This document shows, piece by piece, positions 26,562 to 36,098 of a DNA stretch of 64,000 nucleotides (the first letter of the stretch is position 1; the number at the start of each line of letters is the position of its first letter). A program made the position numbers and the translations under genes. Below the pieces are notes generated by a model. It was not told where the DNA came from, did no database searches, and saw nothing but the letters and a program-made list of their open reading frames with translations. The DNA lies in the NCBI RefSeq assembly GCF_003112735.1, contig NZ_BFBR01000002.1:248001-312000 (forward strand), written 5' to 3'. The stretch is from Candidatus Phycosocius bacilliformis (lineage in GTDB: Bacteria; Pseudomonadota; Alphaproteobacteria; Caulobacterales; Aquidulcibacteraceae).

Positions 26562-28802
26562 TCAACCGCGCAGGCGCTTGACGTCCACGACCACGGGCAA
26601 AGCACGCAAAGAAGCCGCAATCACGTTTAAATGTTTTGAATCCGCAACTTCGACATCGACCAAGAGATCAATAAAGTCTTCCCGGCGATTTTGTGCCCGC
26701 ACATTGGTGATGTTGCCGTCGCATTCTGAAATGATTTTACCAACTTGGGCAAAAACGCCCTTGGTGTTCTCACAGCTCATGACCAGACGGCCAAGAGCCA
26801 AGCCATTGCGCTTGGCTTCATCGGTCCAGGCAAGGTCGATCCACTGATCTTCATTGGCATCATGCTCGGCCAGATGATCGCAGTCGATTGTGTGGACCTC
26901 AACCCCACGATCGGGCACCAAGACCCCGACAATCCGGTCACCCGGCAAAGGCGAGCAGCAGGGCATGAAATGCAATGCGACCCCGCCCATTAGATCCGAG
27001 CCGCGCACAAAGTCGCTGGCATGATCATTATCGATCATGAGGCGCGGCTCACCCAATGCGCTCTTGCGCACAAAACCCGGCACCGCTGCTTCGGCAAGGC
27101 TTGCACCGGTCAACCTCCCCCGACCAATGGCTGCATAAAGCTCATCCATCGTCTCATAATTGAGGCGCTGGCGGGCGTCTTCCAGATTGACCTCTTCAGG
27201 ATTGAGACCCACCCGGCGCAGCGCATGCCCAGCCAGTCGGCGGCCCAAAGTGGCGAACTCTTCCCGCTCACTCTCGCGCACCAAACGGCGAATTGCAGAT
27301 CGCGCTTTGCCGGTAACGGCAACCGATTCCCAATCAGCCACCGGTCTGCGAATGTCCGAGCGCAGAATCTCGACCACATCGCCATTGACCAAAGCGGTCC
27401 GCAAAGGTCGCTCCTCGCCATTGATCCGCGCGCCCACAGTGGTGTCCCCGATCCGAGTGTGCACCGCATAGGCAAAATCAAGCGGGGTCGCCCCATAGGG
27501 CAGCACGATCAAATCGCCCTTCGGTGTGAACGCGAACACCTGATCTTGGAACATTTCCAGCTTGGCGTTTTCCAGAAACTCTTCTGGATCGCCGCCATGC
27601 TCAAGGATCTCCACCAGATTGCGCAAGGGTGCCAAAGGATCAGCCTGACGCGTATCAAGGGGATGATAGCCATAGGTGCTGTTTTTATAGCGCCAATGCG
27701 CTGCCACCCCATCCTCGGCAATTCGGTTCATCTCTTCGGAGCGGATTTGAATGTCGACAGACGTCGAACTTGGTCCAACCACGCCGGTATGGATCGACCG
27801 GTAGCCGTTCGGCTTGGGAACCGAAATGAAGTCCTTGAAGCGGCCAGGCACACATGACCAAGCTGAATGGATCACGCCCAAAGCCGCATAGCATTGAGCG
27901 GCATCAGCCACGATCACCCGAAACCCATAAAGATCAGAAACATCGGAGAAAGAGATCGATTTGCGTTCCAGCTTTTTCCAAATGGAATAGGCCCGCTTCT
28001 CGCGACCGACAACGCGCGCCTCAATGCCGGCTGCCTCTAGGGCGGCGCTAATTTTTTGGGTTACAGTGGCCACCGCCCCTGCCCGCTCAGCACGCAGATT
28101 GGCCAATTGCTCATTGATCGTCTTACAGGCTTCAGGATGGAGGTGTTGGAAAGCCAATTCCTCCAACTCACCTGAAAAGCGTTGAATCCCCATGCGTCGG
28201 GCCAAGGGGGCGTAGATGTCGGCAGTCTCGCGCGCGATACGTTGACGCTTTTCCCGCTTCTTGATGAAGTGCAGCGTGCGCATATTGTGCAGTCGGTCTG
28301 CCAATTTCACCAACAGAACCCGTACATCCTTGGACAAGGCCAGGATGAATTTCTGCAGATTCTCTGCCTGTTTGGTCCGGTTAGAATTGAGCTCAAGCTG
28401 GGAGAGTTTCGTCACCCCATCAACCAATTGGGCCACCTCATCGCCGAACAGCTTGGCAATCTCTGCACTGGTGGCGGTGGTGTCCTCGACCGTATCATGC
28501 AGTAGGCCGGTAATAATCGAGGCTTGATCAAGGCGCAGTTCGGTCAGAATGCCTGCGACTTCGATGGGATGAGCAAAATAAGGGTCGCCCGAGGCTCGCA
28601 GCTGACTGCCATGGCGCTGCATGGCAAATACATAGGCGCGGTTGATCGCATCCTCATTGACATCTGGATCATAGGCGCGGATGCGATCAATCAGCTCATA
28701 TTGACGCAAAATGCGGCCCCGACTGGGAGGCCGCACGTTCTGCGCCGGGAAAGGCAATTCCCCAGTTTGATCTAAAGCATCCGTGGCCCTGCCATCATCC
28801 AT
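26562..28802 (-). CDS. rel: Bifunctional (p)ppGpp synthetase/hydrolase
   Basis: 746-residue RSH protein controlling the stringent response. Domains in order: HD hydrolase with RHGSQ and HDTVEDT (H102/D103), so hydrolysis looks intact; RelA/SpoT synthetase (~residues 250-390) with RFKDFISVPKPNGYRS; TGS (~430-490); and a C-terminal ACT domain (~670-746). Alphaproteobacteria normally have one such dual enzyme. It lies 15 nt after rpoZ, the conserved partner gene encoding the RNA polymerase omega subunit that forms a ppGpp site. Confidence 0.95.
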   Translation of the reverse strand: MDDGRATDALDQTGELPFPAQNVRPPSRGRILRQYELIDRIRAYDPDVNEDAINRAYVFAMQRHGSQLRASGDPYFAHPIEVAGILTELRLDQASIITGLLHDTVEDTTATSAEIAKLFGDEVAQLVDGVTKLSQLELNSNRTKQAENLQKFILALSKDVRVLLVKLADRLHNMRTLHFIKKREKRQRIARETADIYAPLARRMGIQRFSGELEELAFQHLHPEACKTINEQLANLRAERAGAVATVTQKISAALEAAGIEARVVGREKRAYSIWKKLERKSISFSDVSDLYGFRVIVADAAQCYAALGVIHSAWSCVPGRFKDFISVPKPNGYRSIHTGVVGPSSTSVDIQIRSEEMNRIAEDGVAAHWRYKNSTYGYHPLDTRQADPLAPLRNLVEILEHGGDPEEFLENAKLEMFQDQVFAFTPKGDLIVLPYGATPLDFAYAVHTRIGDTTVGARINGEERPLRTALVNGDVVEILRSDIRRPVADWESVAVTGKARSAIRRLVRESEREEFATLGRRLAGHALRRVGLNPEEVNLEDARQRLNYETMDELYAAIGRGRLTGASLAEAAVPGFVRKSALGEPRLMIDNDHASDFVRGSDLMGGVALHFMPCCSPLPGDRIVGVLVPDRGVEVHTIDCDHLAEHDANEDQWIDLAWTDEAKRNGLALGRLVMSCENTKGVFAQVGKIISECDGNITNVRAQNRREDFIDLLVDVEVADSKHLNVIAASLRALPVVVDVKRLRG

Positions 28803-28817
28803 GCCAAACCCTTTACA

Positions 28818-29171
28818 TCAGTAAGGGTCTTCGCGGACAGCTTCCTGTTCTTGTTGCAAGGCGCGCAGCACATCGTCCTCGGTCGCCAGAACGGGTGCTT
28901 CCAGAGCCAGAAGATCGCTTTCTTCCTCCTCACGGACAGCATGAGGCCGTACTTCGCGCAGTGAAGCCACCAGACCATCGCGCAGGTCCTCAGTCTCAAT
29001 CGTCGCATCGGCAATCTCACGCAGCGCAACAACGGGATCCTTGTCGCGATCACGGTCGAGAGTCAGGGCAGCACCGCCCGAAATCTGCCGCGCGCGGTGC
29101 GCCGCAAACAATACCAGAGAAAACCTATTTGGGACGCGCTCAACGCAATCCTCTACCGTCACGCGGGCCAT
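28818..29171 (-). CDS. rpoZ: DNA-directed RNA polymerase omega subunit
   Basis: 117 residues. The start [20 protein letters not shown] and the following ARQISGG are the omega signature. It helps assemble beta' and contributes to the ppGpp binding site. A long acidic C-terminal tail (EEEES ... EQEAVRED) is typical of alphaproteobacterial omega. AGGA 8 nt upstream supports the ATG. It is the first gene of the run extending to recO and has a good promoter candidate upstream. Confidence 0.94.
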   Translation of the reverse strand: MARVTVEDCVERVPNRFSLVLFAAHRARQISGGAALTLDRDRDKDPVVALREIADATIETEDLRDGLVASLREVRPHAVREEEESDLLALEAPVLATEDDVLRALQQEQEAVREDPY

Positions 29172-29201
29172 ATATCTAATCCTGTCGGAAAGTGGATGTT
29201 T

Positions 29202-29230
29202 CTTTTAGGCGAGTTTGTGAGATTTCTCAA
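29202..29230 (-). promoter_or_regulatory. Probable sigma-70-type promoter of the rpoZ-rel run
   Basis: On the - strand, TTGAGA (-35, 29225-29230) and TAAAAG (-10, 29202-29207) are separated by exactly 17 bp. Transcription would start about 20-25 nt before the rpoZ ATG. No other equally good pair was seen in the 150-nt gap between rpoZ and folK. Confidence 0.5.
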
Positions 29231-29324
29231 CACGGACACACACATACGGTGCGCAGGCCATCCTAAGCACCCTGTTCCACGCGATAAGTCAGCCTCTGCG
29301 GCACGTCTCCCGCCTCCAAGAAAC

Positions 29325-29909
29325 TCAAGAAATGACCCGCCGGCACTGGTTTAAGCTGCCCGAGGCCTCCAACCTGTCCAGAAGAACCCGGCCTGCGAGC
29401 CCGCTTACCGGGTCCACCCAGTCAGGCGCGATCTCCAAAAGCGGCAAAAGTACGAAATCACGTTGACCAATGCGCGGATGGGGGAGACATAAGTCTGCAT
29501 GATCTGCCCAAATCTGGCCATGATAATCTAATAGATCGAGATCTATGGTTCGGCTGGCCCAGCGGTCAGATTTCGAACGCATACGTGCTAATTTGTCTTC
29601 AATCCAGTGCAAGCGAGATAGTAAGGCCAAGGGATCATTATCTGCGGGTGCTACCCGGCAGACAGCATTGATATAGTCTGGTTTCCGTGGGTCTACCGGC
29701 CAGGCATGGCTGGTCCACAATGATGACAAGGTGGTGACAGTGTCGCCGTTTTGTGATAACAAATTAACTGCCTGTAAGATCAAATCACGAGGCTTATTTC
29801 GTCCCAAGCCTAGATTTGATCCTAGGCCAACATATATCCCGGTTTCACTGTTCCTTGATTTCGGACTTTGAAGATCAGGAAGGCATTGTTCAGAGGAAGG
29901 CCGCGTCAA
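29325..29909 (-). CDS. folK: 2-amino-4-hydroxy-6-hydroxymethyldihydropteridine diphosphokinase
   Basis: 194 residues. It pyrophosphorylates the pterin precursor in folate synthesis. Signatures: YVGLGSNLG, SSLWTSHAWP, the HPPK motif RWASRTIDLDLLDYHG and PHPRIGQRDFVL. The only usable start in frame is TTG at 29909, since a stop codon lies four codons upstream and no ATG or GTG precedes the conserved GIYVGLGSN. That start is one base from the ATG of the divergent NYN gene. No other folate gene is nearby. Confidence 0.9.
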   Translation of the reverse strand: MTRPSSEQCLPDLQSPKSRNSETGIYVGLGSNLGLGRNKPRDLILQAVNLLSQNGDTVTTLSSLWTSHAWPVDPRKPDYINAVCRVAPADNDPLALLSRLHWIEDKLARMRSKSDRWASRTIDLDLLDYHGQIWADHADLCLPHPRIGQRDFVLLPLLEIAPDWVDPVSGLAGRVLLDRLEASGSLNQCRRVIS

Positions 29910-29910
29910 G

Positions 29911-30567
29911 ATGACTTTTTATCCTAATGAGCGAATCGCTCTGTTTATCGATGGTGCGAACTTTTATGCGGCCGCAAGGACGCTGGGTTTCGACGTCGAT
30001 TATCGGAAGCTTCTTGAGGAATTCAAGAAGCGCGGGCGGCTTGTTCGGGCAAGTTATTACACCGCCATTCTCGAAGATGTCGAATACAGCCCTGTGCGTC
30101 CATTGGCTGATTGGCTTGATTACAACGGCTTCAATGTGATCACAAAGCCCGCCAAAGAATTTACTGATTCGATGGGCCGCCGGCGCGTCAAAGGCGATAT
30201 GGACATCGAAATCGCTGTCGACATGATGGAACTGGCCCCTCATGTTGATCATATTGTGCTGTTTTCCGGTGATGGCGATTTCCGCGTGTTGCTTGAAGCA
30301 GTCCAGCGTCGCGGCCCGCGGGTGTCTGTGGTCTCCTCTATCAAAACCCAACCCCCGATGATTGCAGACGAATTACGTCGCCAAGCCGATACATTTATCG
30401 ATCTGGCAGATTTGGCGTCGCTGATCGGTCGGCCACCCCGTCCTGACGGGTTTGAAAACACCCGCGCGAATATGCGCCCTGGCCGGCTCTCATCGGACGA
30501 TGATTATGCCGATGAGTTCGAGGATGATGTCGACAGCCTCGATGATGAACTTGAAGGCGAAGCCTAA
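29911..30567 (+). CDS. LabA-like NYN domain protein
   Basis: 218 residues. NYN (PIN-like) nuclease fold: acidic active-site residues are in ALFIDGANFY (D14), KGDMDIEIAVDMM and LFSGDGDFRVLL, matching the LabA/DUF88 family of putative Mg-dependent RNases. The last ~30 residues are strikingly acidic (SSDDDYADEFEDD and onward). The ribosome site AGGAAGG lies inside folK, 10 nt before ATG 29911. The next gene, a uracil-DNA glycosylase, follows within about 30 nt on the same strand. The RNA target is unknown. Confidence 0.88.
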   Translation: MTFYPNERIALFIDGANFYAAARTLGFDVDYRKLLEEFKKRGRLVRASYYTAILEDVEYSPVRPLADWLDYNGFNVITKPAKEFTDSMGRRRVKGDMDIEIAVDMMELAPHVDHIVLFSGDGDFRVLLEAVQRRGPRVSVVSSIKTQPPMIADELRRQADTFIDLADLASLIGRPPRPDGFENTRANMRPGRLSSDDDYADEFEDDVDSLDDELEGEA

Positions 30568-30585
30568 AGAATTTGGACAAAAGCC

Positions 30586-31296
30586 GTGCCAGCTGGCATG
30601 ACTTTGCCTATGTCTACAAAATCGACCCCATCTTTGTGCCAAGGGCCTATCCAGTCGGGTGGGCCCTTTGGTTTGGCCGCGCGTGATTGTCCCCTGTGTC
30701 CACGGCTCGTGGCTTATCGGGCAGAGAATCAACGACAGAACCCGGACTGGTTTAATGGACCGGCTCCAGCCTTTGGTGATCGGGAAGCCTGGCTCCTGAT
30801 TGTTGGCCTTGCGCCTGGAAGAACCGGGGCCAACCGCACCGGTAGACCCTTTACGGGCGATTGGGCAGGCGATCTTCTCTATGCCACTTTGGCCAAGGCC
30901 GGCCTGTCAGAGGGAAATTATGCAGCACATGCCGATGATGGCCTAAGGCTCAAAGGCGTGATGATTACCAATGCGGTGCAATGCGCACCACCTGCCAACA
31001 AGCCAGAACCCTCCGAGATCGCCCAATGTGCGCCCTTCCTTCAGGCGCGCATCCGATCAATGACAACGCTCACCAGCCTCTTATGTCTGGGCAAAATCAG
31101 CCATGATGCCACCATTCGCGTCCTAGGCGGCAAACCGTCAGCACATAAGTTCGCGCATGGGGCTGTTCACGAGATTGCCGGCATGCGCCTCTATGACAGC
31201 TATCATTGCAGTCGCTACAACACCAATACCGGACGCTTAACGACGGCCATGTTCGAAGCCGTGTTTGCCCGCATTCAAGCCGACCAGGCGCGATGA
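30586..31296 (+). CDS. Type-5 uracil-DNA glycosylase (UdgB-like)
   Basis: Up to 236 residues. Iron-sulfur uracil-DNA glycosylase: CPLCPRL near residue 35 plus two later cysteines (AVQCAPP, AQCAPFL) supply the four cluster ligands. Motif 1 is GLAPGRTGANRTGRPFTGD, and the C-terminal motif YHCSRYNTNTGRLT is of the family-5 type. The outermost start is GTG 30586; ATG 30598 or 30610 are alternatives, and no ribosome site is decisive. It removes uracil or other deaminated bases from DNA. Confidence 0.87.
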   Translation: MPAGMTLPMSTKSTPSLCQGPIQSGGPFGLAARDCPLCPRLVAYRAENQRQNPDWFNGPAPAFGDREAWLLIVGLAPGRTGANRTGRPFTGDWAGDLLYATLAKAGLSEGNYAAHADDGLRLKGVMITNAVQCAPPANKPEPSEIAQCAPFLQARIRSMTTLTSLLCLGKISHDATIRVLGGKPSAHKFAHGAVHEIAGMRLYDSYHCSRYNTNTGRLTTAMFEAVFARIQADQAR

Positions 31297-31301
31297 ACGC
31301 T

Positions 31302-32540
31302 CTAGGCTTCGGCCTTCTGGTAGCGTGGTAATGTCAGCATCAGAATCCCCGCGATCACAAGACCAACACTGGAAATGATCAAGACAAGGTCATAGCTCTT
31401 AAGAGTGTCATATGCCATGCCAAAAGCCAAAGGACTGATCCCGGCACCGAGGGTATAAAACACATATTGCCAGCCATAAATCTTACCGTAGTTTTTCATG
31501 CCAAAGTAGCGGCTGGTGAAAAAGGCAATAAGATCAAGCTCCGCACCCAAGGCGACACCGACCAATATGACCGCGACAACTGCGGGTCCATGGCCACCAC
31601 CCATCAGCAGATAACAACCAATCGCCGGGATGGCAAAGCAGGCTGCGGCAATCGGCGGGGCGTGAAACTTGTCGATCAGATAGCCGACCGCCAAGCGCGA
31701 GACCAGAATTGACACCCCAATCAGACTGGCAATCTGGGCAGCCTGCCCCTTCGACATGCCATTATCGGTCATCATGGCTATGATATGAATGGCAATGCCG
31801 CTCATGGCGAACGTGACCAGGAAGAAGGCAATGCCCATTTTCCAGAATGTTCCAGTTCCTGCAGCTTCCTTCAAGCTAACGCCTGGAAGGGCTGCTAAAG
31901 CCTGCGCGTCGCGTACTTGCACCCGGTCCCTAAACAAAAGCAGAAACACTGGTAGCCACAACACCAGAATAAGGCCGATGGCGACATAGAACACACCCTT
32001 CCAGCCAAATTCATCGACGCCAAGCCGATATAGAATGGGCAAAGTAATGGCGGCCAATGAAGTTCCAAGCAGGGTGAGGCCAAGAGCCAGCCCACGCGCG
32101 CGGTCAAACCATTGATTGATCGCCCGGGTATAGGTGAGCGGCAACGTGCCTGCCGCAGCAATCGTCATCAGGAAATATCCCAGCCAGAATTGCTTGAGGT
32201 CGCCATTATTCAGGGTGAGGATATACAAGGACAACGCCAATAGGAGCCCCGACACCAAAGCCACCGGACGCGATCCCAGGCGATCTGTCACCACCCCAGC
32301 CACATAGGAGGACAATAAATTGCCAATCCCCATGAGCGTGATCGCAGTGGACACTTCAGTCCGGCTCCAGCCGAAAGCTGCTTCCAATGGTCCAAACAGG
32401 CTTTGAACGGCATAAAAGGGCAAGGTTGCCAGCGAGGCATAGACACCGACAATGGATGCCAACAGGACCGGACCACCCTGAACAAATTCGTTCATCGGTT
32501 TAGATGCTGTCACCTGACCCTGCTGATCATGGACTGTCAT
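31302..32540 (-). CDS. MFS transporter
   Basis: 412-residue inner-membrane protein with about 12 hydrophobic helices and the MFS loop 2-3 signature near GVVTDRLGSRPVAL. The ribosome site GGGGGAGG, 8 nt upstream, fixes ATG 32540. The overall pattern resembles the oxalate/formate and monocarboxylate groups, but the substrate is not readable. It diverges from a CaiB/BaiF CoA-transferase gene across 70 nt, suggesting import of a carboxylic acid that is then activated as a CoA ester (inference). Confidence 0.88.
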   Translation of the reverse strand: MTVHDQQGQVTASKPMNEFVQGGPVLLASIVGVYASLATLPFYAVQSLFGPLEAAFGWSRTEVSTAITLMGIGNLLSSYVAGVVTDRLGSRPVALVSGLLLALSLYILTLNNGDLKQFWLGYFLMTIAAAGTLPLTYTRAINQWFDRARGLALGLTLLGTSLAAITLPILYRLGVDEFGWKGVFYVAIGLILVLWLPVFLLLFRDRVQVRDAQALAALPGVSLKEAAGTGTFWKMGIAFFLVTFAMSGIAIHIIAMMTDNGMSKGQAAQIASLIGVSILVSRLAVGYLIDKFHAPPIAAACFAIPAIGCYLLMGGGHGPAVVAVILVGVALGAELDLIAFFTSRYFGMKNYGKIYGWQYVFYTLGAGISPLAFGMAYDTLKSYDLVLIISSVGLVIAGILMLTLPRYQKAEA

Positions 32541-32610
32541 GCTGTATGCCTCCCCCGCGCCGCATCACTGGCGGCCTCACCAACATTGATATATCTTTTC
32601 AAAGAAGCAA

Positions 32611-33885
32611 ATGAAAAGAACGCGAACAATGCCTAAATCTCAGTATGAAATGCACACGCCTTCCCCGCCCATGTCGCTGGCGGGAGTTCGGGTGTTGGAT
32701 TTATCCCGTGTCTTGGCGGGACCCTGGGCAACCCAGACCCTGGGTGACTTGGGTGCTGAGATTATCAAGATCGAACGGCCCGAAGTGGGTGATGATACGC
32801 GCGGCTGGGGTCCGCCCTTTCTGCCGGGCCAAGACGGCGAACGGGGAGATGCCGCTTATTATACCTGTGCCAATCGCAACAAATCCTCGGTCACGGTGGA
32901 CTTTACCAAGCCTGAAGGCGCAGCACTTCTCACCCAGATCATACCAAGCTGTGACGTGTTGGTGGAAAACTTCAAAACAGGCGGACTGGCCAAATATGGC
33001 TTGGACTATGAAACTGTAGCCCGCCTCAATCCCCGTATTGTGTATTGCTCGATCACCGGTTTTGGCCATACCGGGCCGTCTGCAGCCAAGCCGGGCTATG
33101 ATTATCTGGTCCAAGCCGCCGGCGGACTCATGAGTGTAACCGGCCAAGCCGACGGCACCCCAGGGGCTGAGCCCTTGAAGGTTGGCGTTGCTGTGGCAGA
33201 TTTATTCACCGGGCTTTATGCCACAATCGCCATCTTGGCCGCGCTGCGCCATGCCGAGGCGACGGGTCAAGGCCAGCATATCGACATGGCTTTGATGGAT
33301 TGCCAAGCGGCTGTTCTCGCCAATCAAGCGGCCAATTTTCTGGTCTCGGGAACAGTGCCGGGCCGCCTCGGAAATGCCCATCCCAATATCGCGCCTTATC
33401 AGGTGTTCCCCACCGCTGATGGCCATCTTGTGCTGGCCGTTGGCAATGATGGGCAGTGGCAGCAGTTTTGCGCCGCGGCTGGGCTGGATGTTCTGGCCCA
33501 AGATCCGCGCTTTGCCAGTAATGCGCAACGGGTCGCCAACCGAGACGCCCTGATCGCTTCCTTGCGCCCTGCCCTTTTGCAAGACACCACGTCAGGCTGG
33601 ATGAGGCGGCTGGAGGCTGCTCAGGTGCCATGTGGGCCGATCCAGACAATTGATCAGGTGTTTGCTGATCCCCAAGTCATAGCCCGGCGCATGCGCGAGG
33701 ACAAAGCCCGCCGCGATGGGACGGCCATTCCCTTGGTTGCCAATCCGATCAAGATGAGCCTGACCCCACCTGTGACCCGGCGTGCACCCCCAAGCCTTGG
33801 GGAAGACACTGAAACTGAGTTGCGCCAGCTTTTGGGGTTAAGTGATGCCCAGATTAGCGGCCTGCGCAATCGGGGCATCATCTAA
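32611..33885 (+). CDS. CaiB/BaiF family CoA-transferase
   Basis: 424-residue class III CoA-transferase that moves CoA between carboxylates. Family landmarks: LAGVRVLDLSRVLAGPWA at the start, GDDTRGWGPPF, CANRNKSSV, and the catalytic Asp near residue 230 in HIDMALMDCQAAVLANQ. ATG 32611 is used; ATG 32629 and 32650 are possible later starts because the first ribosome site is weak. Members use formate/oxalate, carnitine, mesaconate and others; the substrate here is unknown. Paired divergently with an MFS transporter. Confidence 0.9.
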   Translation: MKRTRTMPKSQYEMHTPSPPMSLAGVRVLDLSRVLAGPWATQTLGDLGAEIIKIERPEVGDDTRGWGPPFLPGQDGERGDAAYYTCANRNKSSVTVDFTKPEGAALLTQIIPSCDVLVENFKTGGLAKYGLDYETVARLNPRIVYCSITGFGHTGPSAAKPGYDYLVQAAGGLMSVTGQADGTPGAEPLKVGVAVADLFTGLYATIAILAALRHAEATGQGQHIDMALMDCQAAVLANQAANFLVSGTVPGRLGNAHPNIAPYQVFPTADGHLVLAVGNDGQWQQFCAAAGLDVLAQDPRFASNAQRVANRDALIASLRPALLQDTTSGWMRRLEAAQVPCGPIQTIDQVFADPQVIARRMREDKARRDGTAIPLVANPIKMSLTPPVTRRAPPSLGEDTETELRQLLGLSDAQISGLRNRGII

Positions 33886-33895
33886 ACCGGCCTGC

Positions 33896-35971
33896 CTATT
33901 TGGCCTGAGCGCCGTCCACCTTCACATGGCCATCATACCAGCTGATCGTACTCAAGATCGCCGCCAGCCACTGGCTAGGACGTCCAAATCCGTGTCCCGC
34001 CTCGGGCAATCGGACCATGGCGCTTTCCACGCCCTGCAATTGTAAGGCTTGGAAATATTGCTCGGTCTCGCCCATCGGGGTGCGGAAGTCATTTTCCCCG
34101 GTGATCAGCAAGGTGGGTGTGCGCACATTGCCGACGAGCGACAAAGGTGAACGGGCCCAATATTTTTCAGGCTCTTCCCAGGGCATTTTGGCAAACCAAT
34201 AGCTGCCCACCACCGCACCGATATCGCTGGCAAGGGCTTCTGATGTCCAATTGATCACCGGGCGCTTCACCGAGGCTGCGGCAAAGCGATTGGTCTTGCC
34301 AATGGCCCAGGACGATAAGACACCGCCCCCAGACCCACCGCCAATATAGAGCCGATTGGTGTCGATGAAGCCACGCGCGACAACGGCGTCCACGCTGCTC
34401 ATCAAATCATCATGATCCTGACACGGGTAGCAAAGATTGATCAGATTGGCGAACTCCTCGCCATAACCAATCGAACCGCGCGGATTGGTGAATAAGGTCA
34501 CATAGCCTGCCGCGGCATATAAATGATGGGTGATGGAGAACATCGGGCCATAATCGCTATGGGGGCCACCATGAATATCAAGCGCGAGGGGGTATTTTTT
34601 GTTGGGGTCAAAATTGGGGGGATACAGGATCCACCCATGGATTTTGCGGCCGTCGGCGGATGAGGGCGTCCAGATTTCTTCAAGCTTTCCAATCGTCTTG
34701 CCCGCACGCCAAGCCGCATTCATATCCCACAACAGAGTTTCCTTGCCTTGCGTCCACAAAGCCAAAGCAGCCGGACGATCCGGCTCGACGCTGGGATAGA
34801 CAATCTTGATCCCATCGGTGGAATAGCTGCCACCTGAGGAGGGCAACAACAGTCGCGTGTTGCCGACTTCGGGTGTCATCACACTTAGTGCACCAGCTAG
34901 CGGGGCAAAACCAACTCGACTGATCCCGACATCTTGATAGAGGAAACTCAAACCCTTGCCGTCCTTTGCCCAGGAAATCTGGCTAACCGGACGATCCAGC
35001 TTGGCGGTTAGGTTGCGCGCAGCGACCGCCGGGCTCGTAGCTGAGAAACTGGCGACAAACATATCGGGGCGCTGGAACGACACCTTTTTGTTCGCCCAGC
35101 CGACATAAGCCAAAGTCTTGCCATCAGGGCTGAGTGTGGGACTATTCTCAAAACCGTCCGCATTTGTGACCTGGCGGGGTTTGCCACCACCTGCCGCAGG
35201 CCATGCGTAAATGTCGGTTTGTAGCGGCTTCAAATGGGCGTCTGGCGCGGGATTGCCGCTAACCAACACGACTGTGCCATCAGGGCTCCAAGACGGCGCA
35301 TCATCTTCAGCCCCCCAATCCCCGGGGCCTTCGGTGATTTGGGTCAGAGCGCCGGTCGCGACATCGAGTGTGAAGACCTGATTATCGCCGGGTGTCAGCC
35401 AGCCATCGGGGTCGGTCCGATAAGGAAAAGTACGCACAACCCGCGCTGGAGCCGCCCAATTTGCCCCCTCGGGCTTTTCAGGCAGCTTATAGAGGTCATC
35501 AGGCTTAGCTTCGACCAGACTGACAAAAGCAAGCTTCTTGCCGTCTGGCGACCAGGAGAGAGATGACGGGGCCTGTTTCAGCGCAGTCATAGGACGCGCA
35601 ATGCCGTCCTTGACCGAGAAAAGGAAGATTTGGGCCTTGGACCCATCCTTGCCCACAAAGGCAATCGAAGACCCGTCTGGTGACCAGCGCGCGCCCGACG
35701 GTGCCCGATCTGCCCCCACCAACAAGCGGCGCTGATCCCCTGCGCCACTGCCGGGAACCGGTACAAGCCACAATTCAGTCATCACCCGGTCGGTTTGAAT
35801 GTCACGGGTCTGGCGCAACACAAGGACAGTGCGGCCATCGGGGGAAAGTTGTGGATCAAGTGGCTGCTCCAGCCGATAGAGGTCAAGCGGCTCAACCGGC
35901 TTTGCCGCTTCTGCCATTGCCGGGCCTGATACCAAGACCCATGCTGCAACCAATCCCATTCTCAGACGCAT
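33896..35971 (-). CDS. S9 family peptidase (prolyl-oligopeptidase/DPP-like), exported
   Basis: 691 residues from ATG 35971, chosen because GGAGG lies 6 nt upstream and a signal peptide follows (MRLRMGLVAAWVLVSGPAMA). The frame runs further upstream, but that part is not signal-like. The N-terminal beta-propeller is built of TolB/WD-like units (LSPDGRTVLVL, WSPDGSSIAFVG, WSPDGKKLAFVS). The C-terminal alpha/beta-hydrolase has Ser in GGGSGGGVLS, Asp in GENDFRTP and His in PEAGHGFG. It probably cleaves peptides in the periplasm. It ends 11 nt from the convergent CoA-transferase gene. Confidence 0.9.
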   Translation of the reverse strand: MRLRMGLVAAWVLVSGPAMAEAAKPVEPLDLYRLEQPLDPQLSPDGRTVLVLRQTRDIQTDRVMTELWLVPVPGSGAGDQRRLLVGADRAPSGARWSPDGSSIAFVGKDGSKAQIFLFSVKDGIARPMTALKQAPSSLSWSPDGKKLAFVSLVEAKPDDLYKLPEKPEGANWAAPARVVRTFPYRTDPDGWLTPGDNQVFTLDVATGALTQITEGPGDWGAEDDAPSWSPDGTVVLVSGNPAPDAHLKPLQTDIYAWPAAGGGKPRQVTNADGFENSPTLSPDGKTLAYVGWANKKVSFQRPDMFVASFSATSPAVAARNLTAKLDRPVSQISWAKDGKGLSFLYQDVGISRVGFAPLAGALSVMTPEVGNTRLLLPSSGGSYSTDGIKIVYPSVEPDRPAALALWTQGKETLLWDMNAAWRAGKTIGKLEEIWTPSSADGRKIHGWILYPPNFDPNKKYPLALDIHGGPHSDYGPMFSITHHLYAAAGYVTLFTNPRGSIGYGEEFANLINLCYPCQDHDDLMSSVDAVVARGFIDTNRLYIGGGSGGGVLSSWAIGKTNRFAAASVKRPVINWTSEALASDIGAVVGSYWFAKMPWEEPEKYWARSPLSLVGNVRTPTLLITGENDFRTPMGETEQYFQALQLQGVESAMVRLPEAGHGFGRPSQWLAAILSTISWYDGHVKVDGAQAK

Positions 35972-36046
35972 GGCCACCCTCCCACTGCAAACCAATGAGG
36001 TCTGTATCACGGGATATGGGCCTGTCGAGAGGCCTGGCCGCACAGC

Positions 36047-36074
36047 AAAAAGCCCCACCGAATGGCGGGGCTTT
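36047..36074 (-). terminator. Rho-independent terminator after rpmF
   Basis: On the - strand an 8-bp stem AAAGCCCC/GGGGCTTT, extended by GCC/GGT pairs, is followed by TTTT. It lies between rpmF and the S9 peptidase gene and separates the two - strand units. Confidence 0.75.
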
Positions 36075-36098
36075 CTTCATCGCGATTTGATGACGCGC

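Noticed and set aside
27021-27857. 278-codon open frame on the + strand inside rel
   Set aside because: Antisense to conserved RSH domains; no independent support.
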